From NCBI GenBank assembly GCA_033032175.1, contig CM065323.1:17174001-17238000 (forward strand): a stretch of DNA of 64,000 bases, in the 5' to 3' direction. A program made the position numbers and the translations under genes. The stretch is from Saturnia japonica (taxonomy: Eukaryota; Arthropoda; Insecta; Lepidoptera; Saturniidae). A model generated the notes under the pieces. That model searched no databases and was not told where the DNA came from. It saw only the letters and a program-made list of their open reading frames with translations. Shown in pieces: positions 43,659-55,374 of this stretch (positions are counted from its first letter, which is position 1; every line of letters starts with the position of its first letter).

Positions 43659-44194
43659 CCGGCCACCGGCTAAAACTACAGATATCCGGATGGGTAAAAT
43701 ATTTCCAGTTCAGACGCCTGGGGTTCTGAGTGCACTGTTTTATGCGTGGTTGCGGATTCACCTATCCCAGCAAAAATGTAGCAGTAAAGACCACTCACCT
43801 GGAGGTTTTTTAGCGCTGCACCAAGTAGGTAGTCACGTAGCCGGCCGGCGAATCTCTTTCACTCGCAACCCACACCCGAAAACGTTTATCCCGACGCTTC
43901 TCTGGTATATAATTCTTTTACACCGTGTTTTATCGCAAAATAAACCTTAATAATAACTAAAAAGCACAGTTTTTCTTATTATAACACCACGAACAAAAAT
44001 GGCGGCAGCAGTGAACTCGACTACTAGACGATTAGTAGTGGCTTCAAACAGCGGCGCGCACCGCCGGGGTTCTCACGCGTACGCATACTGATGACTGACA
44101 CAACTGGATGCGCGTCATTTGAGCGAGCTCATAACCAACTTCTACCAGGATAGGAAACCCTGACAACCACGCACTATTTGGCCCGAACAGTTTC
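43659..44194 (+). repeat. Repeat D, copy 1
   Basis: About 540 bp also present at 49546-50066 in the same orientation. Shared blocks include CAGTTCAGACGCCTGG, CACCTGGAGGTTTT, TAGTCACGTAGCCGGCCGGC and CCACGAACAAAAATGGCGGC, to ACGCACTATTTGGCCC at the end. GC-rich with a possible promoter-like TATATAAT. It lies against the break point of the MADF gene in each Harbinger copy. Nature unknown; perhaps the outer part of the same element. Confidence 0.75.
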
Positions 44195-44197
44195 GAA

Positions 44198-45693
44198 ACC
44201 GTCTTTTTCCTTTTCGTTCGCTGATTGCTCCTCCTGTCGATTCAGAGTTTCCTATTTCTTGTATCAGACTATCAAATGTTACTCTTTCTTTAAACACTTT
44301 GTTTAGAGATTGCAACTGATCGTTAAATATATATTTTTTTATATTTGAAGCTCCAGCACCAGATTTTGTAGTATCTTTATGTCTTTTACAAGATTTTTTA
44401 AATGCTTCTCTAACGTTTCCCCATCGCTTTATCACTTGTTTATCTGTAAAATAAAAACAGTACAATTTTATTGTTTCAGATACCTAGAGAGTGGCCATAC
44501 TTTTACAGATCTGAGCTTCGAATATAGAATTGGTATATCAACAGTTAGCACGATAGTTAAAGAAGTGTCAAGTTATCTGGTCTATCGTAAAATCTGAATG
44601 TATACCTATACCTGGAAAAGAAATGTGGGAATCGATTGTTTTAAAATTTGAACAAATGGCAAACCTCCCACATTGCTTATGGGCAGTTGACGGTAAACAC
44701 ACCCGAATTATAAATCTTCTTGGGTCGATGTACCATAATTATAAAGGCTATTCTTCTGTGGTTTTAATGGCTATAGCAGATTCTGAGTACCACTTTATAT
44801 ACGTTGACATTGGAAGCTATGGGAAAGACTGCGCCTCTCATATTTTAAAGAAATCTTCATTGTGGACATCAATTTTAAACAATCAGCTCGAACTACCGAA
44901 CGAAAAATGTCTTAAAGGAACAACGAGTCCAAATATGCCGTATTTTTTGTCGGTGATGAAGCATTCGCCATACACAAACATTTACTTCGACCGTTCGGTG
45001 GATCAAATTTAACCTTGAAACAAAGAATTTACAATTATCGATTATGCAGATCCCGAAGGTATGTGGAGTGTACGTTTGGTATTCTAAGTAACAAATGGAG
45101 GATATTACATCGCGCCATTAATTTGGAACCCGACTTTGCTGTTGATATTGTCAAGGCTTGTATAGTCTTTTAAACCTTGGAAAACTCAATTATTAATTTG
45201 GATCACAAGCTTTACCTAACATCATAAAATTTATGTACGTCTATAAAACAGACGGTAACACAACAAATATATCAACAGAAAATGCATAAAACTTAATAAA
45301 ATATAGGTATTTTTAAATTTAAACACTATACTAACTTGAGCAAATCTAGTAAAGAACACGAAAAATGTATTATTATTTGTTGCTTATAAGATCCTACATA
45401 AAATGAAATTTAAGCAATGAATACCTTTTTTACTCTATCTAACAAGCTCTCAAAGGTTCTGAGAGTAGAGAATAAATATTAATAAAACTAAGAAATTAAA
45501 AGTAAATTTAATATGGCATTAAGGAACTTTGGAAATTTTTTACGACTAGAACTAGGCTGGTGTCTCTTTTAGACTCACGAACAAGAAGTGTAAAAAGATT
45601 TTGTAATATTCACTCTCGGGCTGCGTTTCGTTAAGTGTTCTTCCATAAAGTGCATGAGCTCCCAGGTGCGAAGCTGAAGAAAAACAAAGTGAA
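44198..45693 (+). repeat. Left arm of a 1.5-kb inverted repeat (Harbinger copy A)
   Basis: Reverse-complements 47912-49411 almost base for base. Includes the transposase gene and one MADF exon. The two arms enclose a ~2.2-kb centre that carries a copia relic. Confidence 0.85.
44480..45171 (+). pseudogene. PIF/Harbinger transposase, copy A
   Basis: Exon begins after acceptor TTGTTTCAG and reads YLESGHTFTDLSFEYRIG, then CLWAVDGKHTRI (first Asp), VGDEAFA (second Asp, in a shifted frame) and [15 protein letters not shown] (Glu), ending near 45171. These are the DDE_Tnp_4 motifs of PIF/Harbinger. Compared with copy B, one T is missing from the run before GTCGGTGATG (six instead of seven), which shifts the frame. 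A second shift after EVSSYL affects the region before PGKEMWES. Not functional. The N-terminal exon was not found. Confidence 0.82.
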
Positions 45694-46203
45694 TGCTTCA
45701 TAATTTTCACAAAATTTTTAAACTTACTTATTATTAATATTAGTTTAATTCGACATAAAATTTAAAAACATAAATAAGTTGAAAAAAAAAAGAAGTATGT
45801 ATAATAATAAAAAGGGCCACGGAATGTTCTCTAACATAGCGGTCATAGTAAGTCAGTTTACATAAAGGTACGAGCACGGAACATGCACCCTCACACCATA
45901 GTAAGTCAATCGCCCGCCTTTATCACTTCAGACCTCGCCCGGGTGACTCTTTTGACGTGTCACAATTTTGTTCATGTCAGAGATGGGTTTCAACCAGAGG
46001 ATACAATGACCATATTGGGGTTCAATGATTTAGCTAGAGAGCAAGTACGACGTGGAGGGTTAGCAGCAAATAATGTTAGAAAAATATTTTAGCGGACTAT
46101 TTTTTGACCGAATCGGGAGCAGTCAGTTGGCAGTTATGTAAAATATAACACGTTAATTTGTTAAGTAAACTAGAAAATAAAATAAAATTGACTACTGACT
46201 TAC
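45694..46203. other. Unassigned DNA inside the MADF intron
   Basis: Holds a 69-codon plus-strand frame (45883-46092: ILGFNDLAREQVRRGG). No domain recognised, no known repeat. It is absent from copy B. Confidence 0.4.
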
Positions 46204-46499
46204 CAAATGAGTTTTTTTCATTGTCGTCTATTTCTTCAAAGTCGTTTTTTAATAATACACAGACTTCTCTCCAAGCCTTTTTTGTTTCATTTTTATATTT
46301 AAATTCTGAACAGGTTTTATCCCATGAAACAGGTCTAACTTCCACTAAAGTTATTAGTAATTCAATGTCTATCTCCATTTTTAAATTTTCGCATTAAATA
46401 ATATGACGACACGAGGTTGAAACAATGAAAGTAAATTTAAAGCTAGGTTATTAGCTAGGGGCTTCGAACAAAGTTGTGATGATATTTATGATTTGTATG

Positions 46500-47870
46500 C
46501 ACCTGTGGAGTTTTTATAGCTGTTGCCACCAAGTTAAATTTGCAAGTAGATCAAATGCATGTGTGTAGTGCTTTTCTTAACAGTGATATTAATTAAGACG
46601 TGTTCTTAAAGTTGCCAGAGAGTGTTAATATAGAACCGTATTGTAAGCTTAATAAGTCAATCTATGGGCTTAAATTGTTTTATTACATGTAACCTCCATT
46701 CACTATGAAGTTCTTTATTCAATTATGTATTTTATAAAATAAAAAACGAATTGTGACACTCTTTAAAATATACGTCTATGCAGAAGTACTATTTTCAGTT
46801 TTTTCACATATAAAACTTGTTGACCTTTGAATTCACAACATTAAAAGGTCTCCGAAATATTGGAGTTGTACTTTTGATAATGTTACGTTATCCATGGGCT
46901 TTAAGAAGTCTGAAAAAGATAGTTGTTTATGTAGTAAGTATCAGAATAATAAGAGAACTTTTCTATTATTATATGTAGATGATGTAATTTATTTTGGAAA
47001 TTGTCAAAAAGAATTAATACAGTTAAGAAATAAGTTGTTAAATACGTTTAAAATGAAAGATACGGGAAAATTAATAAGTTTTTAGGTATTGAGGTCAACC
47101 AAGATTTAAGTAAAGAATGTACAACCATAAGTCAAATTAAATATGTATGGAATGTCCTATTGTAAACCATTATTGTTACCTATAGATAAAAACTTTAAGT
47201 TTGATTTATTAAAAAGAGAAAAGTCTGAAAATAAAGAATTAGAGTTTAAGTGTAAAAAACTTATAGGAAATTTAATGTATGCTGTATCAGGGTCAAGGCC
47301 AGATTTATGTGCTGTTCTTACAATATTAAGTAGATATCAGGCAAAATTAAGTTAATTATTGTTAAATGTATTAAGATATGTAAAGGGAACTTTGAATATG
47401 TGTTTAACTTACTATAAGGTATAAAAGTAATGTAGAGGGCTGTGTCGACAGTGACTCGGGTGGAAGTGATGACCGTAGGTCAACGACAGGCTGTTGTTTC
47501 AAGGTTTTTGGCTGTTCAGTTATTTGGTTCACAAAGAAACAACAATCAATCGCACTGTCATCAACTGAAGCTGAGTATGTTTCTTTATGTCATGCCACAA
47601 GTGAGGCTTGTTGGCTTCAACAATTATTATTAGTTTTTGGGTTCTTCGTGTGTCCTATCACTATGTATGAGGACAATCAGTCCACTATGAAGATAGCTCA
47701 TATGGCTGGTAATTGTAGAGTGAAACATTTAGCAATGAAGCAAAGTTTTGTTAAAGAGAAGTTGAATGCCGGAATTATTAAGTTAGTTTTTCTTTGTACA
47801 AATGAGCAATTAGGTAATATGTTTACAAAGCCATTGGGTGGGGTTTAGTTTACGAAATTTAGGGATAAAT
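46500..47870 (+). pseudogene. Ty1/copia reverse transcriptase and RNase H relic
   Basis: Plus strand. Blocks in order: LNLQVDQMHVCSAFLNSD (first Asp area of RT), KLPESVNIEPYCKLNKSIYG, then after an interruption (46680-46850) FLLLYVDDVIYFGN (catalytic YVDD), PLLLPIDKNFKFD, LIGNLMYAVSGSRPDL, and the RNase H end (ALSSTEAEYVSLC, YEDNQSTMKIA, FTKPLGG). This order is diagnostic for copia pol. Many frame breaks. It fills the centre of the inverted Harbinger pair. Confidence 0.85.
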
Positions 47871-47911
47871 TGTTTAATTAGTGTAAAGTGATTGTCATTT
47901 TTTCACTTTCA

Positions 47912-49411
47912 GCATTCACTTTGTTTTTCTTCAGCTTCGCACCTGGGAGCTCATGCACTTCATGGAAGAACACTTAACAAGACTCAGCCCGAGAGTGAAT
48001 ATTACAAAATCTTTTTACACTTCTTGTTCGTGAGTCTAAAAGAGACACCAGCCTAGTTCTAGTCGTAAAATTTTTCCAAAGTTCCTTAATGCCATATTAA
48101 ATTTACTTTTAATTTCTTAGTTTTATTAATATTTATTCTCTACTCTCAGAACCTTTGAGAGCTTGTTAGATAGAATAAAAAAGGTATTCATTGCTTAAAT
48201 TTCATTTTATGTAAGATCTTATAAGCAACAAATAATAATACATTTTTCGTGTTCTTTACTAGATTTGCTCAAGTTAGTATAGAGTTTAAATTAAAAATAC
48301 CTATATTTTATTAAGTTTTATGCATTTTCTGTTGATATATTTGTTGTGTTACTGTCTGTTTTATAGACGTACATAAATTTTATGATGTTGGGTAAAGCTT
48401 GTGATGCAAATTAATAATTGAGTTTTCCAAGGTTTAAAAGACTACACAAGCCTTGACAATATCAACAGCAAAGTCGGGTTCCAAATTAATGGCGCGATGT
48501 AATATTCTCCATTTGTTCCTTAGAATACCAAACGTACACTCCACATACCTTCGGGCTCTGGATAATCGATAATTGTAAATTCTTTGTTTCAAGGTTAAAT
48601 TTGATCCCCGAACGGTCGAAGTAAATGTTTGTGTGTGGCGAATGCTTCATCACCGACAAAAAAATACGGCATATTTGGACACGTTGTTCCTTTAAGACAT
48701 TTTTCGTTCGGTAGTTCGAGCTGATTGCTTAAAATTGATGTCAACAATGAACATTTCTTTAAAATATGAGAGGCGCAGTGTTTCCCATAGCTTCCAATAT
48801 CAACGTATATAAAGCGGTACTCAGATTCTGCTATAGCCCTTAATACCACAGAAGCATAGCCTTTATAATTATGGTACATCGACCCAAGAGGATTTATAAT
48901 TCGGGTGTGTTTACCGTCAACTGCCCATAAGCAATGTGGGAAGTTTGCCCTTTGTTCAAATTTTAAAGCAATCGATTCCCACATTTCTTTTCCAGGTATA
49001 GGTATACATTCAGATTTCATGATTGACCAGATAACTTGACACACTTCTTTAACTATCGTGCTAACTGTTGACATACCAATTCTTTATTCGAAGCTCAGAT
49101 CTGTAAAAGTATGGTCACTCGCTAGGTATCTGAAACAATAAAAATTGTACTGTTTTTATTTTACTGGTAAACAAGTGATAAAGCGATGGGGAAACGTTAG
49201 AGAAGCATTTAAAAAATCTTGTAAAAGACATAAAGATACTACAAAATCTGGTGCTGGAGCTTCAAATATAAAAAAATATATATTTAACGATCAGTTGCAA
49301 TTTCTAAACAAAGTGTTTAAAGAAAGAGTAACATTTGATAGTCTGACACAAGAAATAGTTAACTCTGAATCGACAGGAGGAACAATCAGCGAAAGAAAAG
49401 GACAAAGACGG
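47912..49411 (-). repeat. Right arm of a 1.5-kb inverted repeat (Harbinger copy B)
   Basis: Inverse copy of 44198-45693. By eye the copies are about 95% alike. Confidence 0.85.
48430..49135 (-). pseudogene. PIF/Harbinger transposase, copy B
   Basis: Minus-strand counterpart of 44480-45171: [55 protein letters not shown]. The second Asp block is in frame here, unlike in copy A. One base is missing in the run after CGTTCGG, so the frame ends at GDQI instead of going on to the RYVEC block, which is present but out of frame near 48540. A and B are thus broken at different places. Confidence 0.85.
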
Positions 49412-49416
49412 TACAT
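49170..49416 (+). pseudogene. Harbinger MADF exon, copy B
   Basis: Matches the second MADF exon of copy A (QVIKRWGNVREAFKKSCKRH, SGAGASNIKKYIFNDQLQFL). The bases where copy A has the acceptor ACAG read ACTG here, so splicing could not occur. The first exon is absent on this side. The frame runs on into an inverse copy of the start of repeat D. Confidence 0.75.
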
Positions 49417-49429
49417 TTTTGCTGTGGTA

Positions 49430-49545
49430 AGTGAATCCGCAACCACTCATAAAACAGTGCACTCAGAACTCCAGGCGTCTGAACTGGGAATATTTTACCC
49501 ATCCGGATATCGGTAGTTTTAGCCGGTGGCCGGTACATATTGTTT
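49430..49545 (-). repeat. Inverted copy of the start of repeat D
   Basis: Reverse complement of the first ~110 bp of repeat D (for example CCAGGCGTCTGAACTG and TAGTTTTAGCCGGTGGCCGG). It forms a local palindrome with D copy 2 at 49546 onward. Confidence 0.7.
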
Positions 49546-50066
49546 GGTCCTTCAAGCCGAATGGGTAAAATATTCCCAGTTCAGACGCCTGGAGATCAGT
49601 GTGCACTGTTTTATGCGTGGTTGCGGGTTCACCTACCCCAGCAAAAATGTAGCAGTAAAGCCCACTCACCTGGAGGTTTTTAAGCGCTGCACCAAGTAGG
49701 TAGTCACGTAGCCGGCCGGCGAATCTCTTTCACACGCAACCCACAACCGAAAACGTTTATCCCGATGCTTCTCTGGTATATAATTTTTTTACACCGCGTT
49801 TTATCGCAAAATAAACTTTAAAAATAACTAAAAAGCACAGTTTTTCTTATTATAATACCACGAACAAAAATGGCGGCAGCAGTGAACTCGACTACACGAC
49901 GATTAGTAATGGCTTCAAACAGCGGCGCGCGCCGCCGGGGTTCTCGCGCTCACGCATACTGATGACTGACACAACTGGATGCGCGTCATTTGAGCGAGCT
50001 CATAGCCAACTTCTACCAGTATAGGGATCCCTGACAACCACGCACTATTTGGCCCAAACAGCGTGT
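49546..50066 (+). repeat. Repeat D, copy 2
   Basis: Same sequence and orientation as 43659-44194, with an extra TTTGGTCCTTCAAGCCGAA at its start. Ends ACGCACTATTTGGCCC as copy 1 does. Confidence 0.75.
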
Positions 50067-50772
50067 GTGTAGGCGGGTGATTGTTGCTTGAATGGGTGGT
50101 TGTGGGTGTTTGAAACGAAATTGATGTTAAGGTTTAATAATTTCTTCGGTTTCTTCAAAGCTAAGTGTGAGAAGCCAATGAGCGATGCGCATTTTGCATT
50201 TATGATAGGTAAGGGGGTAAATCTTTAACTCTTTGTTAAGTCTATTATATAAAACTGAAGTCAGAAAATGAAATTGTCTTCTAACTACAGCGAGACTGGA
50301 AAGATCGATTTTACAAACTATTTCAGTTCTGCGTATCTGATTATATGTATTTGGATCAAAAGTGAGGGTAGATTGTTGACAGAGAACAGCATTTAGAAGA
50401 AAGGATGCCTAACTGTGGGAATTCGTCCACAGGGCATATAATTCATTCGTGGGGAAACGTATTGGCTTATATGCTATGACTTTTAATACAGCCCTCTGAG
50501 CTCTCCTAGTCGCAGAAATAAGCTCTTTCCAGATCCACCCCAAGCCGTAATACAATAGGTTAAAATTGAATGAGCTAAGGCAAAGTACACTGTTTTCAAG
50601 ATATCAGAGGCTGCAGAGGTTCTTAATTTTTAAACACAAATATAAGTTTTCTGACCTTAGATATAAGTGAATCTACTTGTTTATCCCATGTCAAAGTGCT
50701 ATCAATCAAAAGACCAAGATAATTTAATGGTATGGATACGTTCAATTATAGGACAGCTACTTGTCAAATTGT

Positions 50773-51428
50773 CTAATGAGGAACATTATGAGCTGTTAAA
50801 CTATAACAGGAGGTAGGCTGAGATGTAACTCTAGGAGTAAATGTAATAAACTTAGTTTTGTCTAGGTTCAGTGTTAATAAGTAAGCGGACAACAATTTCA
50901 TAACTAAATTTAAAGAATATTCAGCATGTGTTCGAGCTTCAGACCAATTTTCGCCTCGTACAGTAATTACGGTATCGTCAGCATAAGTTATGAATTTAGG
51001 ATTATTAGGAGATAGCATAAAAAGATCATTTATATAAATTAAAAATAAGGTAGGACACTGCCTTGGGGTACTCCATAGGTAAGAAATGCCTCTTCACTCA
51101 TTAAGTTATTAATTTTGACGATCTGTGAGCGATCACTTAAATAGCTTTTAAAGATATCAAGAACTTGACCCCTTATGCCAATCCTTTCAAGTTTATTTAG
51201 TAGAATAGGAACAGATACAGTGTCGAATGCCTTGGACAAGTCCAAAAAGATAGCTAAAGTTTTAAATCTATTGTCAAGGTTTTTACTCACAACTTCAGTT
51301 AATAATAAAACGGCATCTTCAGTACTTTTACCAGCACGAAAACCATATTGGTTTTCAGCGATAAAATTTTGAGTATTAAGATATCTGATTAGTCTACTAT
51401 TCAAAATCTTTTCTAACAATTTCGACAA
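50773..51428 (-). pseudogene. LINE ORF2 reverse transcriptase core
   Basis: Blocks LLEKILNSRLIRYL, QYGFRAGKSTEDAVL, LAIFLDLSKAFDTV (first Asp), GVPQGSVL, and after a one-base shift near 51030 ITYADDTVITV (catalytic YADD). The thumb and C-terminal region further left were not recognised. Confidence 0.88.
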
Positions 51429-51514
51429 AACTGATGAAACAGAAATAGGTCTATAATTGTTGACAATGCTTTTGTCTCCACTTTTATATATCGGATGTAC
51501 TACTTACTACTTTT

Positions 51515-52006
51515 TTAAAAACAGGGAAAGACGCCTGTTGAAATGCATAGGTTAAATATGTGACAAATCAATGGAACAAGGACATGTCTAGCTATTTTAA
51601 TCAATACAGCAGGTATGCCATCCCACCCAACAGCACAATCAAACCTTAAATTAAGAATATAGCGTTCAATCTTCTCATTGGATGTCAAAAACAGGGCCAT
51701 AGAAGATGGAATATTTTTTAAGAAAGTGTCTTGGATCAAACCCTTGTCGGACCTGGACAGTAATTTAGATGCCAGATTTACACCTACATTCGCAAAGAAC
51801 TCATAAACCTTATTTATGGCACATTCTAGTTCAATATTAGAGGATAAGAGCTCACTAGCAACAGTTTTCGTAGTATCCAAATTTGCCATTTTTTTAATGA
51901 GTTTCCAGGTAGTTTTAGGATTTTTACGATATTTTTCGAATTCGCTACGTTCATATTCACGTTTAATTTTCTTGATTAAGTAATTACAGAAGGATTTGTA
52001 TCGCAT
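51515..52006 (-). pseudogene. LINE ORF2 linker
   Basis: 163 codons between endonuclease and RT: YRKNPKTTWKLIKKMANLD, FFANVGVNLASKL, FDCAVGWDGIPAVLIK. This matches the conserved pre-RT region (the DGIP/DGI motif). Confidence 0.8.
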
Positions 52007-52113
52007 ATAAGTTATCTTTATAGTAATGTTATTTGGGTTTCTTTTTGTCTTTCGATAAAGATTGTCTCGATTACGAATACATCGTAAAAGACCTGGTGTA
52101 ATCCAGGGTTTAA

Positions 52114-52950
52114 TTATACGATTTCTACTGGGGGGACCTTAATATGATGAGTATTAGCCATGACCACATTAGTAATGGCAGTAACTAGTTCAGTTGCAGC
52201 ATTGTTAGCGTCATTAGATTTAAGCACTGTTGAGAAATCTATATTTTCAAGGGCAGTAATACAAGCAGAAAAATTAGTACGCCGTAATAACGGTGTAGGT
52301 TTAGGGGCTGAGATATTTAGCCTATACAATATAATCACGGGAGTATGATCAGTTATCACACAATCAAGAATTAAAGTTACAGCATATTTGTTAAAGGTAA
52401 TCATAATATGATCTAGGCAGCTAACACCACGTGTAGGAAGTACATGTGCGGGCAACATGCCATGTGACGCAACTGTATTAAGGTATAAATCTGAGTTGGC
52501 ATCATTGCTCTTTGGAGAGATATTGATATTCATATCACCAATTATAATAACGTGCTTAAACGATTTGAGTGAACAGATTGTAGAATCTAAGCTACTGATG
52601 AAGTTACCAACATTCCGATAAGATGGGGAACGATAAAGAGCCACTATAGCTACCACAGATGTTTTTTTTTACAATTACACAATTTGCTTCAAGAAAGATA
52701 GGTATATCAACATAATATGATATGCCTTGTCTAACATATACTACAACACCATCATTTTGATTATACCAGTCCGTTTTATATGAAACAAAACCCGGTAAAT
52801 TAGGAATGTTGGAACATTTACATAGCCAATACTCAGACAAAACAATAACATCAAAATGTAAGTTAATTCTATGTAATAAAATTAGTAAGTTATTAAAGTT
52901 AACAGTATTGCCAATGCTCCTAATATTCAGGTGAAAAACTTTAACTGAAA
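52114..52950 (-). pseudogene. LINE ORF2 endonuclease domain
   Basis: APE-type endonuclease with HLNIRSIGNTVNFN at the start, VIVLSEYWLC (catalytic Glu position), YKTDWYNQNDGVVVYV, VAIVALYRSPS, HVIIGDMNINI (Asp-x-Asn), and SCLDHIMI then VITDHTPVIILY (the S/T-D-H block). Two frames are needed, changing near 52620. This domain nicks the target DNA to prime reverse transcription. Confidence 0.85.
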
Positions 52951-53030
52951 AACTATCATCATGTGTATATTAAGTTAATATTCAGGTGAAAAACTTTAAC
53001 TGAAAAACTATCATCATGTGTATATTAAGT
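52922..53030 (-). repeat. 54-bp tandem duplication at the LINE 5' side
   Basis: The unit AATATTCAGGTGAAAAAC...TGTGTATATTAAGT occurs twice back to back with no difference that I can see. Confidence 0.9.
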
Positions 53031-53034
53031 ACAG

Positions 53035-53719
53035 TGTTCCGGAGTGCATATGTAAGATTTAGAGACCGATATTTGATCAATGTCATCTTGTACCATAGAA
53101 TCGTTATCCATTGTTTGAGTATGAAATTCGACAAATCCTCAAGATTATTTATTTTCAGAGCTTGGATTGCCTTGAGTGAATAATCAAGTTTCGATAAAAA
53201 GATAACACAAGAAAGTAAATAATGAAATTTATCGATTTGTGCAAAGTCTTGGCTGTGAACGAGTGAATAAAAAGTGTCATAAATGCAGTCCAATTTTCAA
53301 TATTACCATCAAACTCAAACAATGTTAGTTTTGGAAGTGAAGGCCTAGCTAACTCGCTGCTACGATATTTTTGTTCCGCATCGTGACGTAATTCGTCTTA
53401 CTTAGTCTGGAATCCCTGAGCAGCCATGTTCAGTTTTTATACAACTGGTCAAATGCATCTAACTCAGAAGTAGATAATCTAATATTAGGTTTTAGCTGCA
53501 TATTGATCTCATATAATTCCATTATGGTATTTTCGAATTTTGTACGGACACCTCTAACTCGGAAAACTGTGATATAAAAATTTGCATTTTATTCAAATCG
53601 TCCTTAACTGTTCTGGAAAAGGAATAAAGTTTCTGGGCTTTACTAAAAAGATATTCCCGTTTGAAATTTAACGTTTTAAGTTTTAATTCTAACATTTCGA
53701 TGTTCGTTTTTTCAACCAC
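53035..53719 (-). pseudogene. BEL/Pao gag fragment
   Basis: Two minus-strand parts. 53522-53719 is a coiled-coil start (MLELKLKTLNFKREYLFSKA). About 53090-53330 is the DUF1759 block (LPKLTLFEFDG-type text in a shifted frame, then DTFYSLVHSQDFAQIDKFHY). This is the same region as 2232-2660 in the first BEL element. It is cut by the LINE at about 53030. No LTR seen. Confidence 0.75.
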
Positions 53720-54349
53720 TTTATCTCAATCTACCTACAGCAAATGATTTAATTGTAAAGTTGTTGTAATAATTACGTATTACTGTATTATAGTGTTAAA
53801 CAAACGTAAATAACACTTTTAAAAGATTAACTATTATAAGCCTGACATGTATCCTACCACTTTTCTACAAATCTAAGCTAAAAAATTCAAAATTTCAAAA
53901 TTTTGTTTTTAAGTTAGTTTCAATTTTAAAAATCCGTCTTGAAGGCCAACAATGTTGATGATTGTAATCAACTTTGAGCTGGTTTTTTCGAAGGACTAAT
54001 ATTTGATGATCACACTCCTTACAGTGTTCAGTGTACCCCAACTTGGCAAAAGGTCTGCAACTAACAACGCAAATCCACTTACCATTCTTCTGGAACGTCC
54101 AGCTGCTCGTTGGTGGTCTGCGTGATGGTTGTGGAATGCTTAAGAATAATCCCAGGCACTTTAGTGGGTTTTTAGCACGCACGGCGTAAAGAATTCCTTT
54201 TTTTGCTCCCATCGATCTAACACTCGCGAGCGTAATCAAATTAACAATGGCCGTTACACGGTTATACGGCCGGTTTTAGGATTGGGAATGTGCCGGACCG
54301 CGACTCTCAGATACAACCGACAGTTCCGTCGGTTCAGTAGCGGATGTAC
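53720..54349. other. Unassigned DNA with one minus-strand frame
   Basis: The frame 53895-54239 (WICVVSCRPFAKLGYTEHC) has paired cysteines but no pattern I can name. Between 54240 and 54349 is a GC-rich stretch. It could belong to the piggyBac-like fragment on its right. Confidence 0.35.
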
Positions 54350-54925
54350 GCGATCAGTCACAAACCTTGCCCAATCAAGAAGTGCACTAAACACTGAACA
54401 GGTTTTTTAGTGTCTTTCTGAACAGAATATAAATTAGTCTGGTCTCTTATAAGTTCAATAATATCCTCAGTAAATAGATAGAAAAATATCTCAAAAGGAG
54501 TATCCAAACGAAGTATTTCTGGAGGTAAAGTATCAGAACCACGAAAACGTAGTTGGTCCTCATTTAAATTCAGGCTTTTCGTTTTCCATATAATATTAGT
54601 CTTTGGTACACGTTTAGATGTAGTCGGAGCCGCAGCAGAACTGGTACTAGGAAAAGCGAAGGCCGGACTTGGATCCATTGCAGTACTACTGAACTGAGTA
54701 TTGATGGTTGTCATTACTAGGGTGCTGGTAACCTGAACTTAATTTTCCAAGTCAGGTGGTACCACTGGGTCTTCATCAGAACTTTTGTTCATTTGGCTGA
54801 AAGTCATATGGTGGATCAGCAACTTCGTCGTCATCAGAATAGTCAAGGCCATCTTCACTATCTTCCCATTCTGCTAGTATATTTTCAAGTCCTGAATAGT
54901 TAAATTGCGCAATTTATGACTCATT
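54350..54925 (-). pseudogene. piggyBac-like transposase N-terminal fragment
   Basis: Minus strand. The start near 54925 reads MSHKLRNL, then in the next frame ENILAEWEDSEDGLDYSD and DDDEVADPP, an acidic start typical of piggyBac proteins. At 54358-54714 comes the beginning of the DDE_Tnp_1_7 region: LPPEILRLDTPFEIFFYLFT and EDIIELIRDQTNLYS. At least two frame breaks. The rest of the transposase (DDD core, cysteine domain) is absent, so this is a fragment. Confidence 0.8.
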
Positions 54926-55374
54926 TTAATCATAAAAAAATTGACATTCAAATTCAAATAAACAGTAAAAAAATCTATCACAAACGCGCAATGTTGCATT
55001 TATGAAACATAACAAAATTACACAATTACAAACGTAACAATTACAAAATAACACTCCAAAAATACTAAAAAAACTTGTTATTGTAAAAAAATTATTGTTG
55101 ATTATTGAAATCCATCATCTTACCTTATACTCCCATCAATTTAAGTAGCCAAATATCAGTATTTCAAAAATAAATGAATTTTTGTAAACGAATTCAAAGA
55201 GTGCAAACAGATTTGCACGCGTTAATCGCTTCAATGCAACATAAAATACAAGTGTCGGCACCTAGTTATTTGATTTGGTACTAAATCGATAGAATGCTCT
55301 GTTGCCGATGTACAACACTGAGTAAAGTCGATCTATCGGCATTCGCTATATTTTTCGTCAACTAGAATGGTATG
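54926..55374. other. Unassigned AT-rich DNA
   Basis: No gene. Long A-rich runs; no repeat ends recognised. Confidence 0.45.

Larger units (their letters stand above)
44195..46378 (-). pseudogene. Harbinger accessory gene with MADF/Myb-like domain, copy A
   Basis: Two minus-strand exons: 46204-46378 (IDIELLITLVEVRPVSWDK, FKYKNETKKAWREV) and 44195-44443 (KQVIKRWGNVREAFKKSCKR, SGAGASNIKKYIFNDQL), joined in phase by GTAAGT and TTTTACAG. Together they form a MADF domain, the DNA-binding partner protein that PIF/Harbinger elements encode beside the transposase. The intron contains the transposase gene on the other strand. The protein is cut after SERKGKRR, where repeat D begins. The gene end is therefore missing. 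Confidence 0.75.
50095..53030 (-). mobile_element. LINE (CR1/Jockey-like endonuclease-RT element), decayed
   Basis: Minus-strand ORF2 blocks from about 53030 down to 50773, then a 3' region with no recognisable protein down to about 50095. Order: APE-type endonuclease, linker, RT. ORF1 is missing and several frame breaks occur. It abuts a BEL gag fragment at its 5' side. Confidence 0.8.

Noticed and set aside
43498..43761. 87-codon frame with His/Thr repeats
   Set aside because: Translation of the GT/CA microsatellite.
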